This document shows, piece by piece, positions 28,272-37,103 of a stretch of 64,000 bases of DNA. This DNA comes from Thiodiazotropha sp037384425. GTDB taxonomy: Bacteria > Pseudomonadota > Gammaproteobacteria > Chromatiales > Chromatiaceae. A program made the position numbers and the translations under genes. Below the pieces are notes generated by a model. It saw nothing but the letters and a program-made list of their open reading frames with translations, was not told the DNA's origin and searched no databases. Positions within the stretch are counted from its first letter, which is position 1. Each line of letters opens with the position of its first letter. The stretch covers positions 1 through 64,000 of the forward strand of contig JARROA010000017.1 of assembly GCA_037384425.1 (NCBI GenBank), in the 5' to 3' direction.

Positions 28272-29444
28272 ATGGAGTACGGCCCGCGCGAGATCACCAC
28301 CCCTTTCCGACCCATACCGCTGGACGTGCCGGAGGGGATGAAACCCAACGAGTTCTTCAACAGCACCGAGAATCTCAACGACCTGGTGCACAACAACGGC
28401 CTGTTGATGAATCCGGAGAACTTGCTGCTCTATCGCAAGGCCCTGGGTCACAGTAACGAGTTCGACACCTCCATCATCTACAATACCTCCAAGGTGATCC
28501 TCAATCCGCTGGGCCGGCCGGTGCGCCGCACCCAGGTGCCGCGGGAGGTGCGGCATGTCTGGAACCGGATGAATCAAATCATCATCGACTACATGCTGGA
28601 GCGCTATCCCGATCCGAAGGAACATCTGCTGCTGGCAGGGGAGGCAAGTCTCGACGCCACCTGGCCCCTGACCTCGCCGGGGGTGCCCAGCATCCGTATG
28701 CTGCACAACCACTTCATCGTCTTTCCCATGCGCCAGTTGCGCCAGGCGGCGCTGGCCGATCCGAAGAACCCGAACCTCACAGACGGCGGTCAGCACAGCC
28801 TGTTCCAGTCTTACATGCGCCATGTCTATCGGGAGTTCTTCGACAGTGCCCTGGAGCTGAAGGTGCTGAAACCGATCAGTTCGGACGCGTCGCGCATCGA
28901 ATTGACCGGCTATCCCCAGGGGCTGCCTTGTTGGGAGATCCGAGGCGGCGTGGCCGCTCTGCGCAACATCCGCTTCTGGCATGAGTATGACGCCATCCTG
29001 GAGGGCTTCATCGATTTCTATCGCACCTTCTTCAGCCAGGTCTCGACGCGTAACGCGCCGATGCCGAAAGATGTCTGTTTCCCCGAGCAGGTGAAGAGCA
29101 TCCTGCTCTTCAACAACGACTTCCTTGGTACCGCCAAGAAGGTACGCGAGCGCTGTATCGTGGATGCCAAGTATGCCAATTCGATACGCTGGCAACCGGC
29201 CTTCAAGCAGCTGATCTATCGGGATGAGGAGGGTAAGCTGATCGTCACTATCAGCCAGAACTCCATCGGCAACGCCATTACCGAGCTGCTCGGTGTGGTG
29301 GTCAAACGGGTGCCCGACGCAGAGGCTTATGCGCAAGCCGAACCGGCCCTGCTCGAGAGGTTGCTGGAGGTGCGCCAGCGACTCATCGACGCTGATCTGG
29401 GAGACGGCATCGCTACCGACTACTGGCCGGCCTCGCTCGGATGA
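28272..29444 (+). CDS. Protein of unknown function, 390 residues
   Basis: A strong ribosome site (CAGGAGGT) lies 8 bases before ATG 28272. The protein is soluble with no signal peptide or membrane segment. Notable parts are an N-terminal FRPIPLDVPEGMKPNEFFN, then VPSIRMLHNHFIVFPMRQLRQ with a His-Asn-His in a hydrophobic strand, then KDVCFPEQVKSILLFNNDFLG, and a C-terminal ISQNSIGNAITELLGV. The His-Asn-His strand faintly recalls HIT-type nucleotidyltransferases, but the full motif is missing and I do not assign it. The gene is bracketed by repeat clusters on both sides. Confidence 0.75.
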   Translation: MEYGPREITTPFRPIPLDVPEGMKPNEFFNSTENLNDLVHNNGLLMNPENLLLYRKALGHSNEFDTSIIYNTSKVILNPLGRPVRRTQVPREVRHVWNRMNQIIIDYMLERYPDPKEHLLLAGEASLDATWPLTSPGVPSIRMLHNHFIVFPMRQLRQAALADPKNPNLTDGGQHSLFQSYMRHVYREFFDSALELKVLKPISSDASRIELTGYPQGLPCWEIRGGVAALRNIRFWHEYDAILEGFIDFYRTFFSQVSTRNAPMPKDVCFPEQVKSILLFNNDFLGTAKKVRERCIVDAKYANSIRWQPAFKQLIYRDEEGKLIVTISQNSIGNAITELLGVVVKRVPDAEAYAQAEPALLERLLEVRQRLIDADLGDGIATDYWPASLG

Positions 29445-29499
29445 GGTATGAGCGAAACGGTCACGGTCCGAATGCTGCCTAATGACTGAGCCGACGCAT

Positions 29500-29735
29500 T
29501 TTGGTGGGGCAGGGCCCCATCCTACACGCCGAAGCGAACGCTAGGGTGGGACCCTGCCCCGTCACACTGCGTATCTGAGAAACATTCGGTCTAGTCCAAA
29601 TGGGGCCTGACTCCCGGTACTCGAATCGCGATCACCTGTTTCCATTGTCTGACTTCCGCTTCAGACAAGGATTATCCGGTGCGGCGAGTCGCACCTTACC
29701 TGTATTCGAATCGTAGGGTGCGGCTTGCCGTGTGG
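29500..29735. repeat. Repeat cluster downstream of the unknown gene
   Basis: The 366-base gap 29445-29810 has no gene. A GGTGGGGCAGGGCCCCATCC hairpin near 29503 and its inverted partner (GGGTGGGACCCTGCCCCG near 29543) form one pair. A damaged copy of the large GGTGCGGC inverted repeat lies at 29678-29730 (GGTGCGGC-GA-GTCGCACC and GTAGGGTGCGGCTTGCCG). Confidence 0.7.
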
Positions 29736-29810
29736 AAAACCATGTCAAATTGATGTTGCGTTTTGAAATTCAGCAGCATCCTTGCTGTGTTGCCATGTGC
29801 CGTAGTCCAT

Positions 29811-32315
29811 TCACTGTTCATGGGTTCGATTTGGCAGCGCGGCGAGATAGCGGCCGAAGTCACGGTTTGTCATCGGTTCCGCGATATGGAATCCCTGGGC
29901 GTACTCCACGTCGAGTGTTCGTAGATAGTCGAGCTGAGCCTGGGTCTCGACACCTTCGGCGATGATCTTGATGCCCAATCTGTGGCCCATAAGGGCGATG
30001 GTCTCGGTCAGGGAGCGGTCTTCGGAGTCATCCGGCAGTCCGTCGACAAAGGTTCTGTCGATCTTTAGATAATTGAGTGGGAAGCGTTTAATGTAGGCCA
30101 GTGAGGAATAACCGGTACCGAAATCATCCATGGCCGATTTCACGCCCAGATCGGCTAGGTATTTGAAGTTTTCAATCGCCTCCTCTCCATTCTGCAGGAA
30201 CAGGTTTTCCGTGATCTCGACGCAGAGTTCCAGACCCAGGGTCTTGGCCTGTTTCGCCGTGACTTCGATGCACTTGCGAAAAGTCGCTTCACAGAAGTAG
30301 GTCGGCGGCACATTGACCGCCAGCCAGAACGACTTGGGACGCTGTCGCCAGCTGGCGGCTTGCTCGATCACTGTGCTGAGCAGCCAGTCGGTGATGCTTC
30401 TGATCAACCCGGTCTGCTCCGCAATGGGAATGAATTCCGCAGGAGGGATGTCGCCCAATTCGGGATTGCTCCAACGTAAAAGAACTTCGGCTCCGACAAG
30501 CGTGCCGTCGGCCACTCGGATCACGGGATGATAGACCGGATAGAGCTCACCGGTGTCAAGGGCCTGACGCATGCGGGTCTCCAGGGCCATCTTATCCTGG
30601 ATCCTCCTGTTCATTTCCTGGGTATAGAAACGGAAGGTGTTGCGTCCCGCATGCTTGGCCTCGTACATGGCCATGTCCGCATTGCTCATGAGGGCGCCAA
30701 CGGTATTGCCATCGTTGGGAAACACGGCAATGCCCAGGCTCGAAGTGATCGTGATTTCGCGGCCGCCGAGGTAGAAAGGGGACTGCAGAGATTGGATAAC
30801 CCGCTCGAGAATGACCTTGAGGTCCTCAATAGGGTTGCGCAGGTCGGGTACCAGCGCCATGAACTCATCGCCGCCGAGTCGGGACAGCGTGTCTTCATCA
30901 CGCAGGTTGCTCCAGATCCGGTTGGAGACCTGGATCAGGAGGTCATCCCCGGTGGCATGACCCAGGGTGTCGTTGACCGTCTTGAAGTTGTCCAGGTCGA
31001 TGTAGATAACCCCGATGCGGTGTTGACGCCGTTGGGCATGCTGCACCATCTGCTGCAGACGGTCGATGGCCAGAAAGCGATTGGGCAGGCCGGTCAGTTG
31101 ATCGTGGGTCGCCTGTTCCAGAAGCTTCTCCTCGAATACCTTTCGTTCGGTGATATCCTCCTTCACCGCGAGGTAGTGGGTGGTGTTGCCATCGGTGTCC
31201 CGGATGGGTGCGATTACCGCCGATTCCCAGTAGGCTCTGCCATTTTTGCGCCGATTACGAAATTCGCCTTTCCAGATTTCACCATTGACCAGCTTTTCCC
31301 AGATCCGCTCCATCTCCTTGGGATCTTCGATATCACCGCCGAGGATGTGCGTCTCCTTGCCGATTACCTCTTCCCGCTGATAGCCGGTGACTTCACAGAA
31401 CTTGGGATTGACGTACTCGATATGACCACTGAGATTGGTGATTACCACCGAGGCCGGACTCTGCTCAACCGCCAATGAGAGCTTTGTCAGCTCCTGGTTG
31501 GCCAGTTGCCGTTGGCGGATCTCTTCGGCCAACCGCTGATTGGTCGAGAGCAGTTCTTCGCGATCGATGTTGATCTCATCCATCATGTTGTTGAAACACT
31601 TGGCCAGATGTCCCAACTCGTCATTCGAATAGACAGTGACTTGATGGTCGAAATCGCCCTCGGCAATGCGGACGGCTCCGTTCTTCAATGCATCGACCGG
31701 ATTGAGCACGTGCAGTTTGAATATGATGAAGATGAGACCGCCGAGGGAAAGCACGATGGCACCGAAGATCTCCATCAATTCGAACAGTACATGGCGGGTG
31801 TCCTGAATCATGCGTGTGGCATCGAGGCCGACCAGTACCTGGCCCAGGTTCTCTCCGTTGTCATTGATGGGGAAGGCATAGGTGGTCACCGGATCGACCT
31901 TGTCAGGCATCGCCGTATCGGCGCTATCGAGCTGTGAAATCCAGCGGTCGATCTGTTGTGATTGGGTGCCCGGGGGCAGATAGGTGGTCATGGGCAGTCC
32001 GTCGGGCGAACGGATCTGTGCGAATCGCACATCGGCATCGTCGCTGATCTGAGTCATGTAGCGATCCAGCGTGGTGATGTCGAACGTGTAGATGGCTTCC
32101 GGACTGATCAGCGCGATAAAGCGACCTATGGCATCGACCTTGCTGCGTAGACTGTCCGCCAGCAGGGTCTGTTGCGTGGTATAGACGTAGTAGGCGGCCC
32201 CGCCAAGGGTGATCAGCAGGACGATACTTATCCAGAACAGAAAACGGACACGCAGGCTCTGATGAAGAGCGCTGACTGCAAAGCGACGAGAATCGCTTTT
32301 AAGCTCATCGCCCAT
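29811..32315 (-). CDS. Membrane GGDEF/EAL protein with HAMP and PAS domains
   Basis: 834 residues from ATG 32315, which overlaps the end of the PhnD-like gene by 11 bases. An N-terminal membrane helix (FLFWISIVLLITLGGAAYYV), a periplasmic part of about 130 residues and a second helix are followed by HAMP (VRIAEGDFDHQV), PAS (VVITNLSGHIEYVNPKFCEVTGYQ), GGDEF and EAL. The cyclase motif is intact (LGGDEF). The EAL domain has EVLLRW in place of EALLRW, and retains DDFGTGYSSLAYIKRFP and ENLF. Both synthesis and breakdown of c-di-GMP are therefore possible. Coupling to a PhnD-like binding protein suggests that the periplasmic domain senses that protein's ligand. Confidence 0.92.
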   Translation of the reverse strand: MGDELKSDSRRFAVSALHQSLRVRFLFWISIVLLITLGGAAYYVYTTQQTLLADSLRSKVDAIGRFIALISPEAIYTFDITTLDRYMTQISDDADVRFAQIRSPDGLPMTTYLPPGTQSQQIDRWISQLDSADTAMPDKVDPVTTYAFPINDNGENLGQVLVGLDATRMIQDTRHVLFELMEIFGAIVLSLGGLIFIIFKLHVLNPVDALKNGAVRIAEGDFDHQVTVYSNDELGHLAKCFNNMMDEINIDREELLSTNQRLAEEIRQRQLANQELTKLSLAVEQSPASVVITNLSGHIEYVNPKFCEVTGYQREEVIGKETHILGGDIEDPKEMERIWEKLVNGEIWKGEFRNRRKNGRAYWESAVIAPIRDTDGNTTHYLAVKEDITERKVFEEKLLEQATHDQLTGLPNRFLAIDRLQQMVQHAQRRQHRIGVIYIDLDNFKTVNDTLGHATGDDLLIQVSNRIWSNLRDEDTLSRLGGDEFMALVPDLRNPIEDLKVILERVIQSLQSPFYLGGREITITSSLGIAVFPNDGNTVGALMSNADMAMYEAKHAGRNTFRFYTQEMNRRIQDKMALETRMRQALDTGELYPVYHPVIRVADGTLVGAEVLLRWSNPELGDIPPAEFIPIAEQTGLIRSITDWLLSTVIEQAASWRQRPKSFWLAVNVPPTYFCEATFRKCIEVTAKQAKTLGLELCVEITENLFLQNGEEAIENFKYLADLGVKSAMDDFGTGYSSLAYIKRFPLNYLKIDRTFVDGLPDDSEDRSLTETIALMGHRLGIKIIAEGVETQAQLDYLRTLDVEYAQGFHIAEPMTNRDFGRYLAALPNRTHEQ

Positions 32316-33189
32316 AGACACTTTCGATGATCTCACGGTGGGCGTCGTACTCTTTGTCCGTAACAGGGTTGAAGGCACTCAAGCGTGCCTGTTTGAGGAT
32401 CGCTCTGCCCTCTGTGCTCTGCTTGAGGTTGATCAGCAAGGACTGCAGTCGCTGTTTGAGTGCTTGCGGCATCTCCTGCTTGACCGCCCAAGGCAGGTGC
32501 GGCAGCGGTTGGCTGGTGGCGATCACATCGAGTTGGTTGACATCGATCTTTGAGGTCACCACAGGCAGTCGGCGCACCACTTCGCCGGCGCCCCCGGCAT
32601 CGGCGCGGCGCAGGTAAGTGGCCAATATCGCGTTCGGCGGATTGATGGCATAGGATTCTTCGTAATCCTCTTTTGTCAGGCCCGCTTGTTGCAGAAGATA
32701 GGTCGGGACGATATAGCTCATCATGGCGCGGGGGCCGCCTCCGAAGAGGATCTTTTTGCCCTTCAAATCGCTCAGCTGCCGTATGCCCGAGTCGTGCCGA
32801 ACATAGATGGCCCCCATGATGGTCTTCTCCCCGAACTCCTCGTTCTGCACCAGGGCCTCGTAGGCCAGATCATCATGCGCACTGATGTAGTCGAAAGGAT
32901 TGAGATGGACCAGATCGTACCGACGCTCTTTCAAATGGGTGATGAAGGTATCGAAATCGGACGACAACTCCATCGAGACCGGAATGCCGAGTTCCTTCTC
33001 CAGGTACTGGGAGAGCGGGCGGAAGAGTTTGGCGGTGATGGCCGCATCGCGGCGTGGAAAGACACCCATGATCAGGGGGTCTGCGGACAGCCCCAGGGTG
33101 CTCCAGCAGAACAGTACAGAGAGCAGCAACAAGCCAGTGAGACGGCCGCGGTAAAGACGCTTCGATTGAGTGAGTTTGTTCGCAGGCAT
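32305..33189 (-). CDS. PhnD-like phosphate/phosphite/phosphonate-binding periplasmic protein
   Basis: 294 residues from ATG 33189; the longer frame would put 35 residues before the signal peptide. The signal (LTGLLLLSVLFCWSTLGLSA) is followed by PLIMGVFPRRDAAIT, then VHLNPFDYI and GKKILFGGGPRAMMSYIVP, the marks of the PhnD/TctC-like family. Transport components are missing: no permease or ATPase is nearby. Instead it is coupled to a GGDEF/EAL membrane protein. It is therefore more likely a sensory binding protein than part of a transporter. The ligand is unknown. Confidence 0.85.
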   Translation of the reverse strand: MPANKLTQSKRLYRGRLTGLLLLSVLFCWSTLGLSADPLIMGVFPRRDAAITAKLFRPLSQYLEKELGIPVSMELSSDFDTFITHLKERRYDLVHLNPFDYISAHDDLAYEALVQNEEFGEKTIMGAIYVRHDSGIRQLSDLKGKKILFGGGPRAMMSYIVPTYLLQQAGLTKEDYEESYAINPPNAILATYLRRADAGGAGEVVRRLPVVTSKIDVNQLDVIATSQPLPHLPWAVKQEMPQALKQRLQSLLINLKQSTEGRAILKQARLSAFNPVTDKEYDAHREIIESVYGR

Positions 33190-33350
33190 AACGAGGGCTA
33201 CCAGAAGATGTCCGATAGAGAGAATAACAACAATGACTACGGGGTTACCATCGGCGTGCAGACGCGTTTCTTGAATGATTCGGGAAGCATTCAATCCTGC
33301 CCGGCGTCAATCACCGGATCTGGCGGCTCAAGGTCCGCCAGCGGCTGGCA

Positions 33351-34136
33351 TCAGGCGGCACGACGGACGCCTTGACTCAAGGCAAACAGGACTGCCGCCG
33401 CCACCACGATGGTCGGACCCGCCGGCGTGTCCAGGTACCAGGAACCGGCCAAGCCCCCAACCACCGCCAACGCGCCCGCCAGCACCGCAAGCAGCGCCAT
33501 CTGCTCCGGCGTACGGCTGAAACGCCGCGCGACAGCGGCCGGAATCAGCATCATGGAGGTGATCAGCAGCACCCCCACAATCTTCATCGAGACGCCGATC
33601 ACCAGGGCGATCAGGACCATGAAAGTCATCCTGACGGGGGCGACCCGAATGCCTTCGACCTGTGCCAGCTCTTCGTGCACGGTGATGGCGAGCAGTGGTC
33701 GCCAGATGATGGCCAGGACCGTCAATGCCAGCAGGCCGCCGCACCAGACCCACAGTAGATCAGTGGTGGTCACCGCCAGGATATCGCCGAAAAGGTAGCT
33801 CATGAGATCGACCCTTACATGGGTCAGGAAGGCCATCACCACCAGCCCGAGAGAGAGTGCGCTGTGGGCCAGAATACCCAGTTGGGTGTCGCTGGAGAGT
33901 TGACGGTTGTCCTGCATGGCGACCAGCAGCAGGGCCAGCAGTATGCTGAGCCCGATGACGCTCAGATTGACGCTGACTCCGAGCAGAAAGCCGAGCGCCA
34001 CGCCGAGTAGCGCGGAGTGGGCCAGGGTGTCGCCGAAGTAGGCCATGCGGCGCCAGACCACGAATACGCCGAGCGGACCTGCGATCATTGCAACCCCGAG
34101 TCCCGCCAGCAGGGCACGCAGCAGGAATTCATCCAT
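33351..34136 (-). CDS. znuB: Zinc ABC transporter permease ZnuB
   Basis: 261 residues from ATG 34136, which overlaps the ZnuC end by 8 bases. It has about eight membrane helices and the ABC-3 family start MDEFLLRALLAGLGVAMIAGP, with WRRMAYFGDTLAHSALLG. It is the last gene of the znuA-zur-znuC-znuB operon and forms the zinc channel in the inner membrane. Confidence 0.95.
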   Translation of the reverse strand: MDEFLLRALLAGLGVAMIAGPLGVFVVWRRMAYFGDTLAHSALLGVALGFLLGVSVNLSVIGLSILLALLLVAMQDNRQLSSDTQLGILAHSALSLGLVVMAFLTHVRVDLMSYLFGDILAVTTTDLLWVWCGGLLALTVLAIIWRPLLAITVHEELAQVEGIRVAPVRMTFMVLIALVIGVSMKIVGVLLITSMMLIPAAVARRFSRTPEQMALLAVLAGALAVVGGLAGSWYLDTPAGPTIVVAAAVLFALSQGVRRAA

Positions 34137-34902
34137 GGGACTTCTCCCCGCCATCGTGCGTGATGTTCTCATGAATGTCGTGAGTGTGGTCGTGGTGATG
34201 GGTGTAGACCGCCAGCTTAGCGCTGGCGGGGGTGCCGAACAGCTCCAGATAGGCGGGATGCTGGCTGACACTTTCCGGGTGACCCGAGCAGCAGACGTGG
34301 TGATTGAGACAGAGCACCTGATCGGTGGTGGCCATCACCAGATGCAGATCGTGGGAGATCATGAGCACCCCACAGCCGAGTTGATCGCGGATTCTGGTGA
34401 TCAAGCCATAGAGGGACGCCTGGCCGGTGACATCCACGCCCTGAACCGGTTCATCCAGTACCAGCAGGTCGGGTTTTCGCAGCAGGGCACGTGTCAGCAG
34501 CACACGCTGGTGTTCTCCGCCGGAGAGCCGCTGCAGGGGGCTGTCGAGGAGATGCCGGATGTCGAGTTGATCGACCACGGCCATGAGGTCGGTGTCGCAC
34601 TGCTTCTGGCAACCCAGGTCGAGGAACCGGCGTACCGTCAAAGGCAGGTTCTCAGAAAGCTGCAGGCGTTGCGGCATATAGCCGATTCGGATACCCCGCT
34701 GGCGTTCGATCTGCCCGGCGTCGGGTTTCAGCAGTCCGAGAATGACTCTGACCAGGGTGGTCTTGCCGGCCCCGTTGGGTCCGATAAGGGTCACGATCTG
34801 GCCACGTCGCACGTTCAGGTCGACGCCATCGAGAATCTGACGTCCCTGCAGGCTGACACTGATACCCTGGGCGTCGAGCAGGGTTTCGCGATCCAGCGTC
34901 AT
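34129..34902 (-). CDS. znuC: Zinc ABC transporter ATP-binding protein ZnuC
   Basis: 257 residues. Walker A GPNGAGKTT, signature RLSGGEHQRVLLTRALL and Walker B LLVLDEPVQGVD are intact. The C-terminal end has a histidine-rich patch (YTHHHDHTHDIHEN) that may bind zinc. It overlaps zur by 4 bases and znuB by 8. It powers zinc uptake. Confidence 0.96.
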   Translation of the reverse strand: MTLDRETLLDAQGISVSLQGRQILDGVDLNVRRGQIVTLIGPNGAGKTTLVRVILGLLKPDAGQIERQRGIRIGYMPQRLQLSENLPLTVRRFLDLGCQKQCDTDLMAVVDQLDIRHLLDSPLQRLSGGEHQRVLLTRALLRKPDLLVLDEPVQGVDVTGQASLYGLITRIRDQLGCGVLMISHDLHLVMATTDQVLCLNHHVCCSGHPESVSQHPAYLELFGTPASAKLAVYTHHHDHTHDIHENITHDGGEKSHG

Positions 34903-35402
34903 GTTCGCTTCGCCTCCCGGCAGCGGGCACAGGTACCGGCCACCTCTATGGTCTGACTGGCGATGCTGAAGCCGAGCGCCTTGGCGTCCTGCGCGATCGC
35001 CGATTCGATCGACGGATCGCCGATCTCCGCCGCCTGGCCGCAGCCGACGCAGATGAAGAACTGGGCCTCGTGATCACTTCCCGGATGGTTGCAGCCGACA
35101 TAGGCGTTGAGGGAGGCGATACGGTGGATCAGGCCGTGATTCAGGAGAAAATCGAGTGAACGATAGACAGTGGGCGGTGCCGCCTTGCGCCCCTCAGTGA
35201 CAAGCTGCTCCAACAGGGTGTAGGCGCCCACTGGCTGGTGACTGGACCAGACCAGCTCCAGTACGCGACGGCGCAGGGAGGTCAGACGCAGGCCGTGGCG
35301 TCGGCAGTAGGTCTCCGCTTGCAGCAGGGCCTGTTCGCGACAGGCTGCGTGGTCGTGCCGGTTGTCGGGGAAAGGGGAGAGTGGTATCGGACGCTTTCTC
35401 AT
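34899..35402 (-). CDS. zur: Zinc uptake regulator Zur (Fur family)
   Basis: 167 residues. The winged-helix part has LTSLRRRVLELVWSS and APPTVYRSLDFLLNHGLI. The dimerisation part has NHPGSDHEAQFFICVGCGQ and a second CxxC (CARC) near the end, giving the structural zinc site. It lies between znuA and znuC with 4-base overlaps, so the repressor is made from the operon it controls. Confidence 0.95.
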   Translation of the reverse strand: MRKRPIPLSPFPDNRHDHAACREQALLQAETYCRRHGLRLTSLRRRVLELVWSSHQPVGAYTLLEQLVTEGRKAAPPTVYRSLDFLLNHGLIHRIASLNAYVGCNHPGSDHEAQFFICVGCGQAAEIGDPSIESAIAQDAKALGFSIASQTIEVAGTCARCREAKRT

Positions 35403-36349
35403 TGCAGGCAGTTGACCAGGTTGTCGGCCAGTCGTCTCATGAGCTGGAAATAGGCTTCGGGGCCCGCTTCGAGGTCACTCCCCAGTGGGTCGAGTACCCC
35501 AGGCCTGGCGGAGGTCCCCTCAATCAGTGTTTGCACCAACTTGGGTCGGAACTGGGGCTCGGCGAACACACAGCGGGCATCCAGACGTGTGATCTTGGAA
35601 CGCAGTTCGTGAATCCGGCGTGCACCGGGCTGCCGGTCGGGAGCGACGCTGACCGAACCGACGGCATTGAGCCCATAGTGTCGTTCGAAATAATGATAGG
35701 CGTCGTGAAAGACGATATAGGGCAGAGTCCGCACCGGTGCGAGCTGCGCCGAGAGTTCGCTGTCGAGTCGCTGCAGCCGTTCGACCAGCAGCCGGCTGTT
35801 GCTCCGATAGCGTGCCGCGTTCTCCGCGTCGAGCTGACTCAGCCGATCGGTAAGCCGGAGTACGATGCGGCGGGCGATTTCGGGCGAGAGCCAGATATGG
35901 CTGTCGATGTCACCGGCATGGCTATGTTCATGCGGTTCGGAAGCTCCCGGCTGATGGTGTCCTGCTTCCCATTCTTGGTTCGAACGCGCAGGCAACCATT
36001 CGATCCCATGCAGTTGCGTCAATCTCAACACCTCTCCCTTGAACTGGCGCTTCTCGAACAGTCGGTCCAGAGAAGACTCCACATCCGGGCCCACCCAGAC
36101 GATCAAGTCGGCTTGCTGCAGCTGCCGCATGTGCGATGGTTTGAGGCTGAAATTGTGCGGAGACTCATTCCCCTGAATCAGCAGGTCAGGGCGCCCCACG
36201 CCCTGCATGATGCTGGCGATCAGGGAGTGGACAGGTTTGATACTGGCCACGACGCGCGGTGCCGCATTTACGTGAACGGTCTGAAGCAACAGGCCGAAGG
36301 CCAACAGTGGTAGTAGCGCGTTGCGGAGTCTGAAGCTTACTCTTTTCAT
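35399..36349 (-). CDS. znuA: Zinc ABC transporter substrate-binding protein ZnuA
   Basis: 316 residues. A signal peptide (RNALLPLLAFGLLLQTVHVNA) precedes VVASIKPVHSLIASIMQGVG, the standard ZnuA start. Zinc ligands are expected at ESPHNFSLKPS, IDSHIWLSPE and FHDAYHYFERHYG. The histidine-rich loop (GHHQPGASEPHEHSHAG) is short. It is first in the operon, with a Zur box 42 bases upstream. Confidence 0.96.
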   Translation of the reverse strand: MKRVSFRLRNALLPLLAFGLLLQTVHVNAAPRVVASIKPVHSLIASIMQGVGRPDLLIQGNESPHNFSLKPSHMRQLQQADLIVWVGPDVESSLDRLFEKRQFKGEVLRLTQLHGIEWLPARSNQEWEAGHHQPGASEPHEHSHAGDIDSHIWLSPEIARRIVLRLTDRLSQLDAENAARYRSNSRLLVERLQRLDSELSAQLAPVRTLPYIVFHDAYHYFERHYGLNAVGSVSVAPDRQPGARRIHELRSKITRLDARCVFAEPQFRPKLVQTLIEGTSARPGVLDPLGSDLEAGPEAYFQLMRRLADNLVNCLQ

Positions 36350-36390
36350 ATAGTGGATACGGGGCAGTAGAGTCAGAGTTGTCGGAACGT

Positions 36391-36410
36391 GATGTTATAT
36401 TGTAACAAAA
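36391..36410 (-). promoter_or_regulatory. Zur box upstream of znuA
   Basis: The core TGTTATATTGTAACA (36393-36407) is an inverted repeat matching the gammaproteobacterial Zur consensus (GTTATA-N-TATAAC type). Its position before znuA and the presence of zur in the operon support zinc-dependent repression. Confidence 0.8.
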
Positions 36411-36680
36411 GTAAGGGTGCGCATTGTCTTGTGTCAACGATCGGGTGATCCTCCTGCAGAGGAAAATGTAGCGCTTGCTGCGGCTTACCCGAGTTGACTT
36501 TTGACTACAGCCGCTGTACGCAGTCATACAAAAAGTAAAGAATTTCCTATTTCCGCCGATCAAGCTGAGGACGTGAGGGTCAGAATACGCCTGGACTGCG
36601 TGGTGGTCGATTCGCCACTCACCCAGTCCGGACAACTGGATGATTATAAAAACACAGGATTACTGTGAAGGAGTTATCTC

Positions 36681-37058
36681 ATGGAAACTGTGATACCCCG
36701 CTGGATGACGATCTGTTTCAGCGGTCTCTTGATGGGATCTGTTTCTCTCCAAGCCATGGCCTTGGACCCCGGCTATATCGAGGCGGTCGAAGCCGATGTA
36801 GCGGAGTTCACGAGTGGGGAATTCGTGCCTCCGGAAAATTCAGCCTGGCTCGGTTCCGCTTCCGAAGACACCTCCCAGATGGCTGATCTGGAAGGGTTCT
36901 CCAAATTTCTTCAGAACAAGTCTCCTGGCAGTTTCATCTTCTATAAAAAACTACCAACCGAATACAAGGAACAGCTGCAAAAGGACTACCTGGCGACCGG
37001 GGATCTCGATCGCATCAAGGACGATATCTTCAAATATACCCGTCAGCTGAAAAAGTAA
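36681..37058 (+). CDS. Small exported protein of unknown function
   Basis: 125 residues. A ribosome site (GAAGGAG) lies 8 bases before the ATG. A signal peptide ends near LQAMA, after MGSVSLQ. The mature protein of about 97 residues is acidic at first (YIEAVEADVAEFTSGEF), then contains SFIFYKKLPTEYKEQLQKDYL and a basic end. I do not recognise the family. It is followed 45 bases later by a LolA-like exported protein and is probably co-transcribed with it. Confidence 0.75.
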   Translation: METVIPRWMTICFSGLLMGSVSLQAMALDPGYIEAVEADVAEFTSGEFVPPENSAWLGSASEDTSQMADLEGFSKFLQNKSPGSFIFYKKLPTEYKEQLQKDYLATGDLDRIKDDIFKYTRQLKK

Positions 37059-37103
37059 TACACGCACGGCATCGTCGTGGTGCAAGATTTAGGGAACAGA
37101 ACC

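Noticed and set aside
27948..29336. Minus-strand frame of 462 codons opposite the 390-residue unknown gene
   Set aside because: The plus frame has a strong ribosome site and better composition; the minus frame runs through intergenic repeats.
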